NCBI RefSeq assembly: GCF_014697355.1
Contig: NZ_JACJRQ010000039.1
Span: forward strand, 1 to 64,000
DNA length: 64,000 bases
Origin: Nostoc calcicola FACHB-3891
GTDB taxonomy: Bacteria; Cyanobacteriota; Cyanobacteriia; Cyanobacteriales; Nostocaceae
Direction of reading: 5' to 3'
The notes under the pieces are model-generated. The model saw nothing but the letters and a program-made list of their open reading frames with translations. It was not told where the DNA came from and made no database searches. The position numbers and the translations under genes are program-made. This document shows positions 34,334-43,584 of this stretch, in pieces. The stretch's first letter is position 1, and every line of letters begins with the position of its first letter.

Positions 34334-37045
34334 TTACCGAGGATAAGACCGGGCTAAAAACTTCTCTGCCTCAGCTTTATTTTTAATCACCCCATCTAAA
34401 GTCGCAGCAAGTAAATCATCTAACATTTGTCGATACTGCGCCCCCGGTTTATAACCTAATTTCTTTAAGTCATTACCATTTAAAATTGGCGAAATGTTAG
34501 CCAAAACTGTCAAGTAATGCCATATTTGCCGCCTGATTACTTGTTGGCTTTGTAAGGCAACTAAAATTAACATTGGTAAGTCGTATTGCCTTAGAAATTG
34601 AACTATTTCACTGGGGCGTTGACACCGAGGTAAGGTTTCTAAAACTTCAGCTTGAGCCTTGGCTAAGTTTTGTAACCGTTTGATGGCATCCTCTTGCAAT
34701 TGCAGATTTTTTGCAACTTTTGCCCGATATTCTGGTTGTAAATGGGCGATTAACACTTCTAAACGCATTTCCCAGTGAATTAGGCTTTGTTGGGTGTCAA
34801 ATCGCCGCAAACAGCGTTCTAGCAAGCGTAATTGTCGCAGGAGTTCTACATCTAGCTTCAGGGTAGGATGGATGCATTGCAATGCTCCTAAGTTATCGAG
34901 TAACTGTAAAGCTGATTTCCAGTAGGAGGCTTCTAGGATGTGCTTTAATTCTGTTTTGAGTCTTGTTTGCAAAGCTGGAGTTTTGCTATTCTCTTGGGCA
35001 GTGCGATCGTAAACGCCACTGTTGATGGCATAGCGAATAAACTCTTGTGTTTGCGGTTCAATCTCAAAGCCGAAGCGCACAGCAAAGCGCACGCCGCGAT
35101 AAATGCGGGTGGGATCTTCGATAAAGCTGTTGGCGTGTAAAACGCGAATTTGCTTAGCTTGTAAATCGAGTAAACCACCAAAGAAATCAAGTAATTCGCC
35201 AGCACGGGGGGAAGTCAACCGCAAAGCTAGGGCGTTGATGGTAAAATCTCGACGATACAAATCTTGACGAATAGAACTCGCTTCAACTTCCGGATTCGCT
35301 GCTGGGTAAGGATAAAATTCAGTCCTAGCCGTAGCAATATCCACCCATAGAGAATCTAATTCTGGGTCTTTATGCCATAGCAAAGCCGCAGTTTGAAAAG
35401 CCCCGTGAATTTCTAAACGAGCCTTAGGGTAAAGTTGTTGGAGTGCTTTTGCTAGTTCCACACCAGCCCCAACATCTGCTGATTTGTGAAAGCCATCAAC
35501 TACAAGGTCAATATCTTTAATCATCAAGTTGCCTGCTGCACCTGCTAACAGCAAGTCCCGCACCGCGCCCCCAACAAGATAAAGATGCCAACCCCGTTTT
35601 TCTGCCTCTTGCGATGCTGTAGTCAGCAATTGCCATAACTGAGGAGCAAAAGAAGATGACACAGAAAGATTAAGACGCTCTGAAGCAAACAGTAAACCAG
35701 TCTCGGCGTCTCCGTGCCCCCGTGTCGCCGCGTCCTCTTCATGTAATTCTCGCAACACATCAGTACGTGTGACAATACCAACTAATAGCCCATTTTCTAA
35801 TACTGGTAAGCGCCCGATATCATATGTCACCATTAGCGCCTCAATTTGCGGCAGTGTCGTATCTGGTGTAATGGTTTTCAGATTCGTGGTCATGTAGCCT
35901 TTGGCTGGCGCATGACTAAAGCCGTGGTGGAAGGCGATATCGAGATCCCGCCGTGAAATAATACCTACCAATTGCCCTTGGGCATTGACTACAGATAAAC
36001 CAGAGTGTCCATAGCGCAATAAAATGCGCTGGGCTTCGGCAATTGTGGTTTCAGGCAAAATAGTGCGGACAGGAGAGGACATCAAGTCCCTGGCAGTGGG
36101 GGGATGGGGAATTTGCGCTTTGAAGCCGTTAAGGATCTGTTGTAATATTGCCTGTGAATCTACTCCTCTTAAGTTCAGCGATGCAGCTTGGGAATGACCG
36201 CCACCGCCGAACAGTTGGAATAATAGATTAAGATTTGTTTTGGGAATTTGCGATCGCCCAATTATTGTTAACCTTGAATCACCTTCACTCAAAGGATACT
36301 CATTAGCCAACAGTATGGCATCAATTTCGGTTAATTCCACGAGTTCTGAAGCCAGACTCGATAAACCAGGCACAAAATTATCTGTCTTTAAAGTTACCCA
36401 AGCAACTGTATATCCGCGTAAACAGAGATATTCTAAATTTTCCAGCGCTTTAGTTAATAGCTGCTGCAATTGCAGAGACAATCCAGGATCTCGGTATGTG
36501 GAAATTACTGATAAACTAGCACCTTGTTGCATCAACCAAGCCAAAGCTAAAGCATCCCGTGGTGTGGACTGATCGAAAGTTAACGACCCGGTGTCAACAT
36601 GAATACCCAAAGCCATAACTGTGGCTTCAGCAGGAGTTAGGGAGATTTGCTGTTGTTGCAATTGCTCCACAATTAAAGTTGTAGTGGCTCCTACTGAAGA
36701 AATATGCGATCGCGTCGCCGGAATATCTGATTCTTGTCCTAAGTGATGGTCATAAACTATAATCTCTTTGAGATTCGGTAAATCTAACCACTCGGCAGCT
36801 TTACCCAAGCGATCGCGCTGTTGCGTATCCACCACAGTCAAAGAGCGAATTTTTTCTGGAATCACCGAACGGCGCTCAATCAGAGGATATTCATCCCGAT
36901 GCAAGGCTAAAAAATCCCGTACAGGAGGATGAGAGCCGCCGCTGAGTACAATCTTGCTGCCAGGTAGTAAGCGCGTTAGTCCTACCCCTGCTCCTAGTGC
37001 GTCAAAATCAACTGTTGTGTGGCAAAGAATTAAATCCATAGTCAA
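34334..37045 (-). CDS. DHH phosphoesterase / CBS / tRNA nucleotidyltransferase fusion
   Basis: 903 residues in three parts. Residues 1-310 are a DHH/DHHA1 phosphoesterase ([35 protein letters not shown]). Residues 315-435 are two CBS motifs ([12 protein letters not shown] and [14 protein letters not shown]). Residues 480-900 are a class II nucleotidyltransferase with [22 protein letters not shown] (catalytic Asp pair) and [13 protein letters not shown]. This three-part fusion is known in cyanobacteria, Aquifex and some others, where the NTase part adds A (or CCA) to tRNA ends. The CBS pair may sense adenosyl ligands. No frame damage. Confidence 0.94.
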   Translation of the reverse strand: MTMDLILCHTTVDFDALGAGVGLTRLLPGSKIVLSGGSHPPVRDFLALHRDEYPLIERRSVIPEKIRSLTVVDTQQRDRLGKAAEWLDLPNLKEIIVYDHHLGQESDIPATRSHISSVGATTTLIVEQLQQQQISLTPAEATVMALGIHVDTGSLTFDQSTPRDALALAWLMQQGASLSVISTYRDPGLSLQLQQLLTKALENLEYLCLRGYTVAWVTLKTDNFVPGLSSLASELVELTEIDAILLANEYPLSEGDSRLTIIGRSQIPKTNLNLLFQLFGGGGHSQAASLNLRGVDSQAILQQILNGFKAQIPHPPTARDLMSSPVRTILPETTIAEAQRILLRYGHSGLSVVNAQGQLVGIISRRDLDIAFHHGFSHAPAKGYMTTNLKTITPDTTLPQIEALMVTYDIGRLPVLENGLLVGIVTRTDVLRELHEEDAATRGHGDAETGLLFASERLNLSVSSSFAPQLWQLLTTASQEAEKRGWHLYLVGGAVRDLLLAGAAGNLMIKDIDLVVDGFHKSADVGAGVELAKALQQLYPKARLEIHGAFQTAALLWHKDPELDSLWVDIATARTEFYPYPAANPEVEASSIRQDLYRRDFTINALALRLTSPRAGELLDFFGGLLDLQAKQIRVLHANSFIEDPTRIYRGVRFAVRFGFEIEPQTQEFIRYAINSGVYDRTAQENSKTPALQTRLKTELKHILEASYWKSALQLLDNLGALQCIHPTLKLDVELLRQLRLLERCLRRFDTQQSLIHWEMRLEVLIAHLQPEYRAKVAKNLQLQEDAIKRLQNLAKAQAEVLETLPRCQRPSEIVQFLRQYDLPMLILVALQSQQVIRRQIWHYLTVLANISPILNGNDLKKLGYKPGAQYRQMLDDLLAATLDGVIKNKAEAEKFLARSYPR

Positions 37046-37194
37046 AAGTCATTAGTCGTTAGTACTTAGACAAAGGACAAATGACTAAAACGTTGCAATT
37101 TCTGGTAGCTTAAAGATAAGAAAAAAGTAAGTGTCAGTGTCGCCCTTTAGGATATTCTACACTTTAGTATTTAGCTGTATTGGGAGAAGTAAAA

Positions 37195-37383
37195 ATGACC
37201 ATAATATTCCAATTTGCTTTGATTGGCCTAGTTCTGTTGTCCTTTGTTCTAGTTGTCGGTGTTCCCGTTGCTTACGCCACTCCCCAAAATTGGGTTGAAT
37301 CTAAAAAGCTGCTCTGGCTTGGTTCTGGTGTCTGGATTGCTTTGGTACTTTTAGTTGGTTTGTTAAACTTTTTTGTCGTCTAG
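37195..37383 (+). CDS. psbZ: Photosystem II protein PsbZ
   Basis: A 62-residue two-helix membrane protein, [20 protein letters not shown]...[19 protein letters not shown]...NFFVV. This is PsbZ (Ycf9) of the photosystem II core in thylakoids. The ATG at 37195 follows GGGAGAAG at a normal distance; an earlier TTG start would lie inside that Shine-Dalgarno sequence. Confidence 0.97.
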   Translation: MTIIFQFALIGLVLLSFVLVVGVPVAYATPQNWVESKKLLWLGSGVWIALVLLVGLLNFFVV

Positions 37384-37569
37384 GCAACGGCTTCGCTCTG
37401 GCGCAGGCACTTAATATAAAAATTAGAGGGGCAGAAGAGCCAAGGCCAAAGGTTAAGGAAAAAAAGAGATTTTTTCCTGTTTCCTTCCTTTTGACCGTGC
37501 TTTCCTGCTCCTCTAAATTTAACTAAGAAATGTATATTGGCCAGAAGTATAGTTGATTAAGAGGCAGTC

Positions 37570-38148
37570 ATGGCAGTTTTTGAGGGAACTTTTACTCAAA
37601 CGGAACCTTTGCGTTTTGCAGTGGTGATTGGTCGATTTAACGATTTGGTTACCGGAAAGCTGCTAGAGGGATGTCAAGATTGCTTGAAACGCCACGGTGT
37701 AGACCCCAATCCCCACGGTAATCAGGTAGACTACGTGTGGGTCCCCGGAAGTTTTGAAGTGCCTTTAGTAGCTCGCCAATTAGCACTTTCCCATCGTTAT
37801 GATGCTGTAATTTGTCTTGGTGCAGTCATTCGAGGACAAACACCCCATTTCGATTACGTATCCGCCGAAGTTTCTAAAGGTATTGCCGCCGCTAGCTTTC
37901 AAACTGGGGTGCCAGTCATTTTTGGAATTTTGACAGTAGACACTATGCAGCAAGCCTTAGAACGGGCAGGCATCAAAGGTAATCATGGTTGGGATTACGC
38001 CCTGAACGCGCTAGAAATGGCTAGTCTGATGCGGCAACTGCGTTCTAACTTGGCAGAACCGTATTCTCGTAATAGCCAGTCTTTGCCACCTTCTTTTCCA
38101 AATGCCAGCGTCGGGAATTTAACAATAGAGTCAGAAGAACTAAGTTAG
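37570..38148 (+). CDS. ribH: 6,7-dimethyl-8-ribityllumazine synthase
   Basis: An enzyme of 192 residues in the riboflavin pathway that condenses the aminouracil with the butanone phosphate. Motifs are [49 protein letters not shown] (catalytic His region) and [18 protein letters not shown]. The last 35 residues are an extra tail ([20 protein letters not shown]) beyond the usual 155. AGAGG precedes the ATG. Confidence 0.97.
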   Translation: MAVFEGTFTQTEPLRFAVVIGRFNDLVTGKLLEGCQDCLKRHGVDPNPHGNQVDYVWVPGSFEVPLVARQLALSHRYDAVICLGAVIRGQTPHFDYVSAEVSKGIAAASFQTGVPVIFGILTVDTMQQALERAGIKGNHGWDYALNALEMASLMRQLRSNLAEPYSRNSQSLPPSFPNASVGNLTIESEELS

Positions 38149-38230
38149 TGCGTTATTGGTCATTAGTCATCTGTCCTTTACAAATAACTAATGCCCAATG
38201 CCCCATGCCCAAAAATTAAAATTTAAGGGG

Positions 38231-38259
38231 TTGACAATTCAAAATAAATCTGAGATATT
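38231..38259 (+). promoter_or_regulatory. Sigma-70-type promoter for tRNA-Gly
   Basis: TTGACA (38231-38236) and GATATT (38254-38259) are separated by 17 nt. The tRNA starts 19 nt after the -10 element. Confidence 0.6.
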
Positions 38260-38277
38260 AATATTTGGTTGATGATT

Positions 38278-38349
38278 GCGGGTATAGCTCAGTGGTAGAG
38301 CGTCACCTTGCCAAGGTGAATGTCGCGCGTTCGAATCGCGTTACCCGCT
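38278..38349 (+). tRNA. tRNA-Gly (GCC)
   Basis: The acceptor stem GCGGGTA pairs with TACCCGC (38342-38348). The D-arm contains GCTCAGTGGTAGAGC. The anticodon stem TCACC/GGTGA holds loop TTGCCAA with anticodon GCC at 38310-38312, and the T-arm is CGCGCGTTCGAATCGCG. The CCA end is not encoded. Confidence 0.97.
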
Positions 38350-38360
38350 TCCCAAAAAAA

Positions 38361-38392
38361 GTTTTAGAGCCAGAAACTCTAAAGCTTTTTTT
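38361..38392 (+). terminator. Terminator after tRNA-Gly
   Basis: TTTAGAG/CTCTAAA stem, then GC and a run of seven T. Confidence 0.8.
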
Positions 38393-39604
38393 ATTGACAG
38401 CTTGTTAGCATACATAGCCTACTGTCTCATCCGTGAGAAGAACGTCAAAAGAGGCACGGAGCAGTTCTTGCTCAAAGCTTGGGGAAAACACCAGACGAGC
38501 TTGTACTCTCGGTTTGCGTAAGAGCGCACTAGTTGGGCTTCATACCCATGTTCCCCACTTCATTCCACGGCTCCAGGGCATAGCTCAGCCCCGCTGCCCC
38601 CTGCCCCCTGCCCCCTGCCCCTCCGCTTCTTCAGTGAGATACAGCTTACTTGACCATTGTGATATGCCTGGATAAAAACGAAACCTGCCTCGACTAACGT
38701 TGACCCGCGGTTGAGCGGGGTGTGACTACAGTTGAGTTTTTGCCCATCTCCGTGGTACTGTAGTAGTAGTCCAAACCGCTAGTTGGCAGACGAAAGTAGC
38801 CCTGGTAAGCAAACTTGTCAAAGCGGAAAATAAAAAAGCTAAAGACCACACTGAAGCTCGCAGGTGAATACTGTAGTCTCCCGCAAAATAAAGCTTCTAA
38901 GTCAATAGCTATTTGCCTGTAGAAAGTAGGTGACTGCCGTGGTCTAGGCTTGACCTAGTAAACGTCTTTTGACGAGATACACTGTGTAAGACCAACTTGT
39001 ATTTCTGCAAGGAAAGAATGGCCAGCGAAACCAGAACCATGCACGTTACCAAAAGCAAGTGTATGTACTCCAGGGAAAGAGTCACACGCACTGATGGGTG
39101 TTTTGGCAATTCCACTCTGGAAACGCTTGTCAATTGCAAGGAGTAAAAATTGGGAGCGATCCCGATCTAACCTTGATAACTGCATACTAATATATAGTGA
39201 CCCGAAAGAAAATGAGGGTTTGTTATTAGGTGTAGTTTATCAGCGTAGCCTTCGCAAACGATTTGTTTTAGGAGTGGTCGCTACGTAGGCTTAAAATTGT
39301 ACCAGGTGTATCAGCACAATGGATGCCCACAAACGCAACCACATTACCTTTGAAGCTACAGATGGAGAGAAGGAAATTTTTAAACAAGATTGCCAGCTAC
39401 GAGGAAAAACCTCAAACAGATAATCCTCTATTTATACGGCAATTACGCTACTTAGAGTCGGCCGCATCTACTGTTTGCAATTATGGCAATGTTTGCTTCC
39501 CCTGCCTACTTATATAAAGTATAAAGAGAGAAGCTCCCAAGGCATTTACCAAGGGACTTATTTCCGTTGTTTATGAAAAACACGCTCAAGTTATTAGAAC
39601 GCTT
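38393..39604. other. 1.2-kb region without a recognisable gene
   Basis: It contains CTGCCCC tandem units near 38596-38620 and several short frames on both strands. Two overlapping minus-strand frames at 38909-39185 look partly protein-like (FGNVHGSGFAGHSFLA) but have no usable family match. This could be a decayed gene or an unrecognised RNA. Confidence 0.4.
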
Positions 39605-40012
39605 GTGCAATCTCAAAAACCCGAAAAAATAGATTTCAATACTGAATACCCCTGTCCCTGTCGTCGCCGGGGTCAGCTAATTCCGATTACGTTGACAGAA
39701 GCATTTGGTTGCGATCGCTGTCAGCAAATCTTTGTAGTAGAAGATAATGGTCATGTCCTAGAACAGCTTTCTACCACTTATCCTTACAAGCGAGCTTGGC
39801 GGTGGATGGGAAATAGTTGGCATGTTGTCCATCCTCGTTTGGGAGAAAGCTATCTGCCCATAGCACTTGGCATTATTTTTGTGCTAGTGATTATATGGCT
39901 GCCATTAGCACTGCGATTGGCAAATAGTTCCAGCATTATTGCTTGGGCAATGGTGGCGGTGCTGTTGGCTATCCTGCCAGCGCTAATGGTCTGGCTTACC
40001 TACAGACGTTAA
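39605..40012 (+). CDS. Zinc-ribbon membrane protein (conserved, unknown)
   Basis: 135 residues. The N-terminal zinc-ribbon-like segment has CPCRRRG and CDRC (residues about 17-40), followed by two membrane helices (LGIIFVLVIIWLPLALRL and WAMVAVLLAILPALMVWL). The start is GTG at 39605, since no in-frame ATG precedes it. It ends 4 nt before the proA ATG, so the two are translationally coupled or at least cotranscribed. Function is unknown; a membrane regulator or quality-control role is only a guess. Confidence 0.78.
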   Translation: MQSQKPEKIDFNTEYPCPCRRRGQLIPITLTEAFGCDRCQQIFVVEDNGHVLEQLSTTYPYKRAWRWMGNSWHVVHPRLGESYLPIALGIIFVLVIIWLPLALRLANSSSIIAWAMVAVLLAILPALMVWLTYRR

Positions 40013-40016
40013 TTCA

Positions 40017-41282
40017 ATGACTGTTGAAGTTTTGGACGATCGCCCCGAACCCATTAGTAGTGCCCAACGAGCCTATCAAGCTTCCCTAAAATTGGGGATC
40101 ACAAAGGGAGCAGACCGGAGTCGCGCGGTATTGGCGATGGCACAGGCGCTTGAGCGCTCATTTGACGACATTCTAGAAGCCAACACCTTGGATTTAGAAG
40201 CCAGTCGGGAAATGGCAGTGCCAGAATTGATATTAGACTGGCTGAAGCTGACTCCCACAAGGCTAGAGACGACCGTGGATATTTTACAACGGTTGGGGGA
40301 ATTATCAGATCCGCTGCGGCGCGTCAGGAATGCTGATTACCAATTGGAAGATTCCCAAAGTTACTCCCAGCTAATGCCCTTAGGAGTGATTGGATTTATT
40401 TATGAAGCATTTCCTGATTTAGGAGCGATCGCAGCGGGTTTTTGTATCAAAACTGGCAATAGTATAATTCTCAAAGGTAGTGCTGAAGCCAGCCACTCTA
40501 ACGCGGCCATTGCTTCAGTACTGCAAATTGCACTCGCCGAAGTTGGTTTACCACTGGGCTGTCTAGAACCGATCGCAGAGGAACACGGTGCTTCGATTCG
40601 GGATTTAGTCACCCAAGACGAGTACGTGAATTTAGTGATTCCCTACGGACGCTCTAGCTTGATCCAGCAGGTAGTACGACAGTCAACTTGCCCAGTCTTA
40701 AAGTCAGCAATGGGTAATTGTTACCTCTACTGGTCGCTAAATGCGAGTTTAGAAATGGTGCGCTGGATGATTATCGATAGCCATCAGAGCGAACCAGATC
40801 CAGTCAATGCCATTGAAAAAGTGCTAATTCATCGTCAAGCCTTGCCATCATCCCTAGCAGTTCTCTGGAACAGCCTATTGGAAAAAGGCTTTGAAATTAA
40901 AGGCGATGCAGAACTAGTAGAAGCCTTTCCCCAATTGCAGTTGGTGAAGGAAGGTGAATGGGGAAACCCTTATTTAACTAGGACAGTGGCTTTTAAATTG
41001 GTGGATAGCTTAGAAGCTGCGATCGCCTGGATTAATCAACACAGCAGTGGTCATGCCGATTGCATCGTTACTGAATCCTACCAGGAAAGTCGGCAGTTTG
41101 CCTTAGGAGTTAACAGTGCCTCTACTTACATCAACAGTTCCCCGCGTTTTTCCCGCAACCCCTCGCGGGGAGATTCAGTATTTCTCGGTATGTCTAACCA
41201 AAAAGGTCATCGCCGAGGATTTATTAGTTTGGAAACCTTGACTACCGTCAAGCACATTGTTCAGGGAAATGGCAGGTTTTAA
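40017..41282 (+). CDS. proA: Glutamate-5-semialdehyde dehydrogenase (gamma-glutamyl phosphate reductase)
   Basis: A proline-biosynthesis enzyme of 421 residues that reduces glutamyl phosphate to the semialdehyde with NADPH. Landmarks are MPLGVIGFIYEAFPDLGAIA, LKGSAEASHSNAAI, LVIPYGRSSLIQ and the late segment HSSGHADCIVTE. The catalytic Cys falls in the DPVNAIEKVLIHRQ neighbourhood rather than the classic LC motif, as is usual for the divergent cyanobacterial ProA-like (ProA2-type) proteins. Assignment as the genuine housekeeping ProA versus a paralogue is therefore not certain. It is cotranscribed with the membrane protein before it. Confidence 0.87.
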   Translation: MTVEVLDDRPEPISSAQRAYQASLKLGITKGADRSRAVLAMAQALERSFDDILEANTLDLEASREMAVPELILDWLKLTPTRLETTVDILQRLGELSDPLRRVRNADYQLEDSQSYSQLMPLGVIGFIYEAFPDLGAIAAGFCIKTGNSIILKGSAEASHSNAAIASVLQIALAEVGLPLGCLEPIAEEHGASIRDLVTQDEYVNLVIPYGRSSLIQQVVRQSTCPVLKSAMGNCYLYWSLNASLEMVRWMIIDSHQSEPDPVNAIEKVLIHRQALPSSLAVLWNSLLEKGFEIKGDAELVEAFPQLQLVKEGEWGNPYLTRTVAFKLVDSLEAAIAWINQHSSGHADCIVTESYQESRQFALGVNSASTYINSSPRFSRNPSRGDSVFLGMSNQKGHRRGFISLETLTTVKHIVQGNGRF

Positions 41283-41714
41283 ATAATTCGTAATTCGTAA
41301 TTAGAAATGGTTTGACAAAAGTGTTTGTATCAGCAGTTTTGTTTGAGTTGGGGTCTAAATGCTCCACAAAACTCTCCCAATGCCCCAATTCAATTTGAAA
41401 CTTAACATAATCTTAATTTCTGCTTGATCCTGGGTTGGTAAGTTTCTTGTGTTTGGTTGAGCAGCTATTGGGAGACAAGTCAAATCAACATAATTACTAA
41501 TTCATAATTCTTAAAAACCTTAGAATCTGTTGTTTCTATAAGAAGCAGCCACATTTGATTTCGGGTCTAAATCCCCATACAAAAAGCAATTACGTTAGCG
41601 TAGCGGGGCGTAGCCCATTACGAATTACGAATTACGAATTATTGAAGCCATTATTTGTGCTTTTTACAACTTAGTCTCCTAAAGTTCGCCAATTGTATCT
41701 AGATCTGGGTAAAG
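41283..41714. other. proA-phoD intergenic region with repeats
   Basis: Includes short repeats (GTAATTC and ATTACGA units near 41284-41300 and 41616-41640) and the possible Pho box at 41401-41419. No gene. Confidence 0.55.
41401..41419 (+). promoter_or_regulatory. Candidate Pho box upstream of phoD
   Basis: CTTAACAT-AAT-CTTAATTT is two 8-mers spaced by 3 nt, close to the cyanobacterial PhoB consensus of CTTAACCT direct repeats. It lies about 300 nt before the phoD start. The second half-site is weak. Confidence 0.35.
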
Positions 41715-43292
41715 GTGAATATGGAACTTATGGATTGCGATACGCTGCTAGCAAATCGGTGCAAACGGCGGGATTTTTTGCTGGGTGCAGGATTTTTAAC
41801 GGGGTTAACAGTAGCTAGCCAATGGCATCCGGTATTGGCTAATTCCAGGTTTTCTGGCTATCCATTCAGTCTGGGTGTGGCTTCTGGCGATCCTTTACCG
41901 GATGGTGTTGTCATCTGGACAAGGCTGGCTCCTAATCCTCTCTCTGGAGGTGGAATGCCTTTGGTAAATGTCCCAGTGCGGTGGCAAGTTGCACTTGATG
42001 AAAACATGAGACAGGTAGTGCGCCGAGGAACAGTACTAGCTACACCAGAGTTAGCACACTCAGTACACGTTGATGTCCGTGGACTAGACCCTAACCGTTG
42101 GTACTGGTATCAATTTCAAGCAGGTAGAGAAGTTAGCCCCATTGGGCGGACTCGCACAGCACCAGCATTTTACAGCTCTATCTCACAACTAAACTTTGCT
42201 TTTGTTTCTTGTCAAGACTGGCAAAATGGCTACTATACGGCTTATCGGCATTTGGCTGAGGAAAACCTCGACCTTGTGGTTCATCTCGGTGATTACATCT
42301 ACGAATACGGACCACAAGTTGGTGGGCCGCGCCAGCATAATAGTCCGGAAATCATCACTCTTGCCGACTACCGGAATCGCCACGCTTTGTACAAAACTGA
42401 CCTGAATCTCCAAGCGAGTCATGCAGCTTTTCCTTGGATTGTCACTTGGGACGACCATGAAGTTGATAACAACTACGCCAATTTAATTGCTGAAGACAAT
42501 CAAACCCAAGAGGCTTTTAAGAAACGACGAGCCAATGCTTACCAGGCTTACTACGAACATATGCCTCTGCGTCAGTCTTCATTGCCCAATGGACCAGACG
42601 CGCTACTTTATCGGCGGTTCACTTACGGTAATTTAGCTGAGTTTAATGTATTAGACACGAGACAGTACCGCACTAACCAACCTTGTGACGATGGACTTAA
42701 GCCTCGTTGTCCCCAAGCTTTTGATACCAATGCTACTATGACTGGCTCAAAACAAGAGCAATGGCTACTAAAAGGGTTAGACCAATCGCGATCGCGTTGG
42801 AATGCGATCGCTCAACAAACCATGTTGGCCGAGTACAATTTTAATAGTAATCCTGGCGTAGGTGTGTTTAATGTAGATCAGTGGGATGGTTACGTAGCTG
42901 CACGCGATCGGCTATTGAGTTTTCTTAACCAGCGCCAACCCTCTAATCCAGTGGTAATTACCGGAGACATCCACTCTAGTTGGGTACACGACCTGAAGCT
43001 TGATTTTAACAACCCAAAATCAGCAACAGTAGGCACTGAGTTCGTAGGAACCTCCATTACCTCTGACTTTCCCACCTCATTTATCGCTCCAGTTCAAGCT
43101 TCCCTACGTAATAATCCCCATACTAAATTTTTTGACGGTGCCTTCCGGGGATACGTTCGGTGTAAACTTACCCCACAAAGTTGGCAAAGTGACTACCGAG
43201 TTGTATCCAGCATCGTTGATTTGAATGCCACCGTCAAAACTCTAGCTTCCTTCGTAGTCCAAAACGGACAACCAGGAGCGTATCGAAGTTAA
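41715..43292 (+). CDS. phoD: PhoD-like alkaline phosphatase
   Basis: A metallophosphatase of 525 residues with a Tat-type signal (KRRDFLLGAGFLTGLTVASQWHPVLA, residues 17-42). It is therefore likely exported folded to the periplasm. Domain motifs are GVVIWTRLAPNP, FAFVSCQDWQNGYYTAYRHLA, VVHLGDYIYEYG, TWDDHEVDNNYAN, VLDTRQYR and VVITGDIHSSWV. These Asp/His residues bind Fe/Ca in PhoD. It hydrolyses phosphate mono- and diesters to supply phosphate. The start codon is GTG at 41715 or ATG at 41721. Confidence 0.95.
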   Translation: MNMELMDCDTLLANRCKRRDFLLGAGFLTGLTVASQWHPVLANSRFSGYPFSLGVASGDPLPDGVVIWTRLAPNPLSGGGMPLVNVPVRWQVALDENMRQVVRRGTVLATPELAHSVHVDVRGLDPNRWYWYQFQAGREVSPIGRTRTAPAFYSSISQLNFAFVSCQDWQNGYYTAYRHLAEENLDLVVHLGDYIYEYGPQVGGPRQHNSPEIITLADYRNRHALYKTDLNLQASHAAFPWIVTWDDHEVDNNYANLIAEDNQTQEAFKKRRANAYQAYYEHMPLRQSSLPNGPDALLYRRFTYGNLAEFNVLDTRQYRTNQPCDDGLKPRCPQAFDTNATMTGSKQEQWLLKGLDQSRSRWNAIAQQTMLAEYNFNSNPGVGVFNVDQWDGYVAARDRLLSFLNQRQPSNPVVITGDIHSSWVHDLKLDFNNPKSATVGTEFVGTSITSDFPTSFIAPVQASLRNNPHTKFFDGAFRGYVRCKLTPQSWQSDYRVVSSIVDLNATVKTLASFVVQNGQPGAYRS

Positions 43293-43405
43293 CAAAACAG
43301 AATTCAGGAATCAGAATTGGTGAAAACTCCACACATGAAAGGATGGAGTTTTAACCCACATTCCCAAGACGCGATCGATCGTCGTCTCTACGAAAGATTG
43401 ATTAT

Positions 43406-43496
43406 TAGACCTCTTGCATAAATAATTTTTTATCTCACGCAGAGGCGCAGAGGCGCAGAGAAGAGAACGCAAAGAAGAACTTTTGCAAGAGGTCTA
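43406..43496. mobile_element. MITE-like element
   Basis: 91 bp with perfect 13-bp inverted ends, TAGACCTCTTGCA (43406-43418) and TGCAAGAGGTCTA (43484-43496). The interior shares its gcagaggcgcagagaagag sequence with the region just before the permease at 3824. TA at both edges suggests an IS630-type target site. Confidence 0.65.
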
Positions 43497-43584
43497 TTGT
43501 AGAGACGGCGATTTATCGCGTGTCTTGTTTTTGGTTTAACCTAGCATTAATTTGGGGTTTAAAAACATACCCCACTCCCCAAAT

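Noticed and set aside
38433-38675. 80-codon frame after tRNA-Gly
   Set aside because: It runs through the CTGCCCC tandem units and is rich in unrelated Arg/Cys/Ser.
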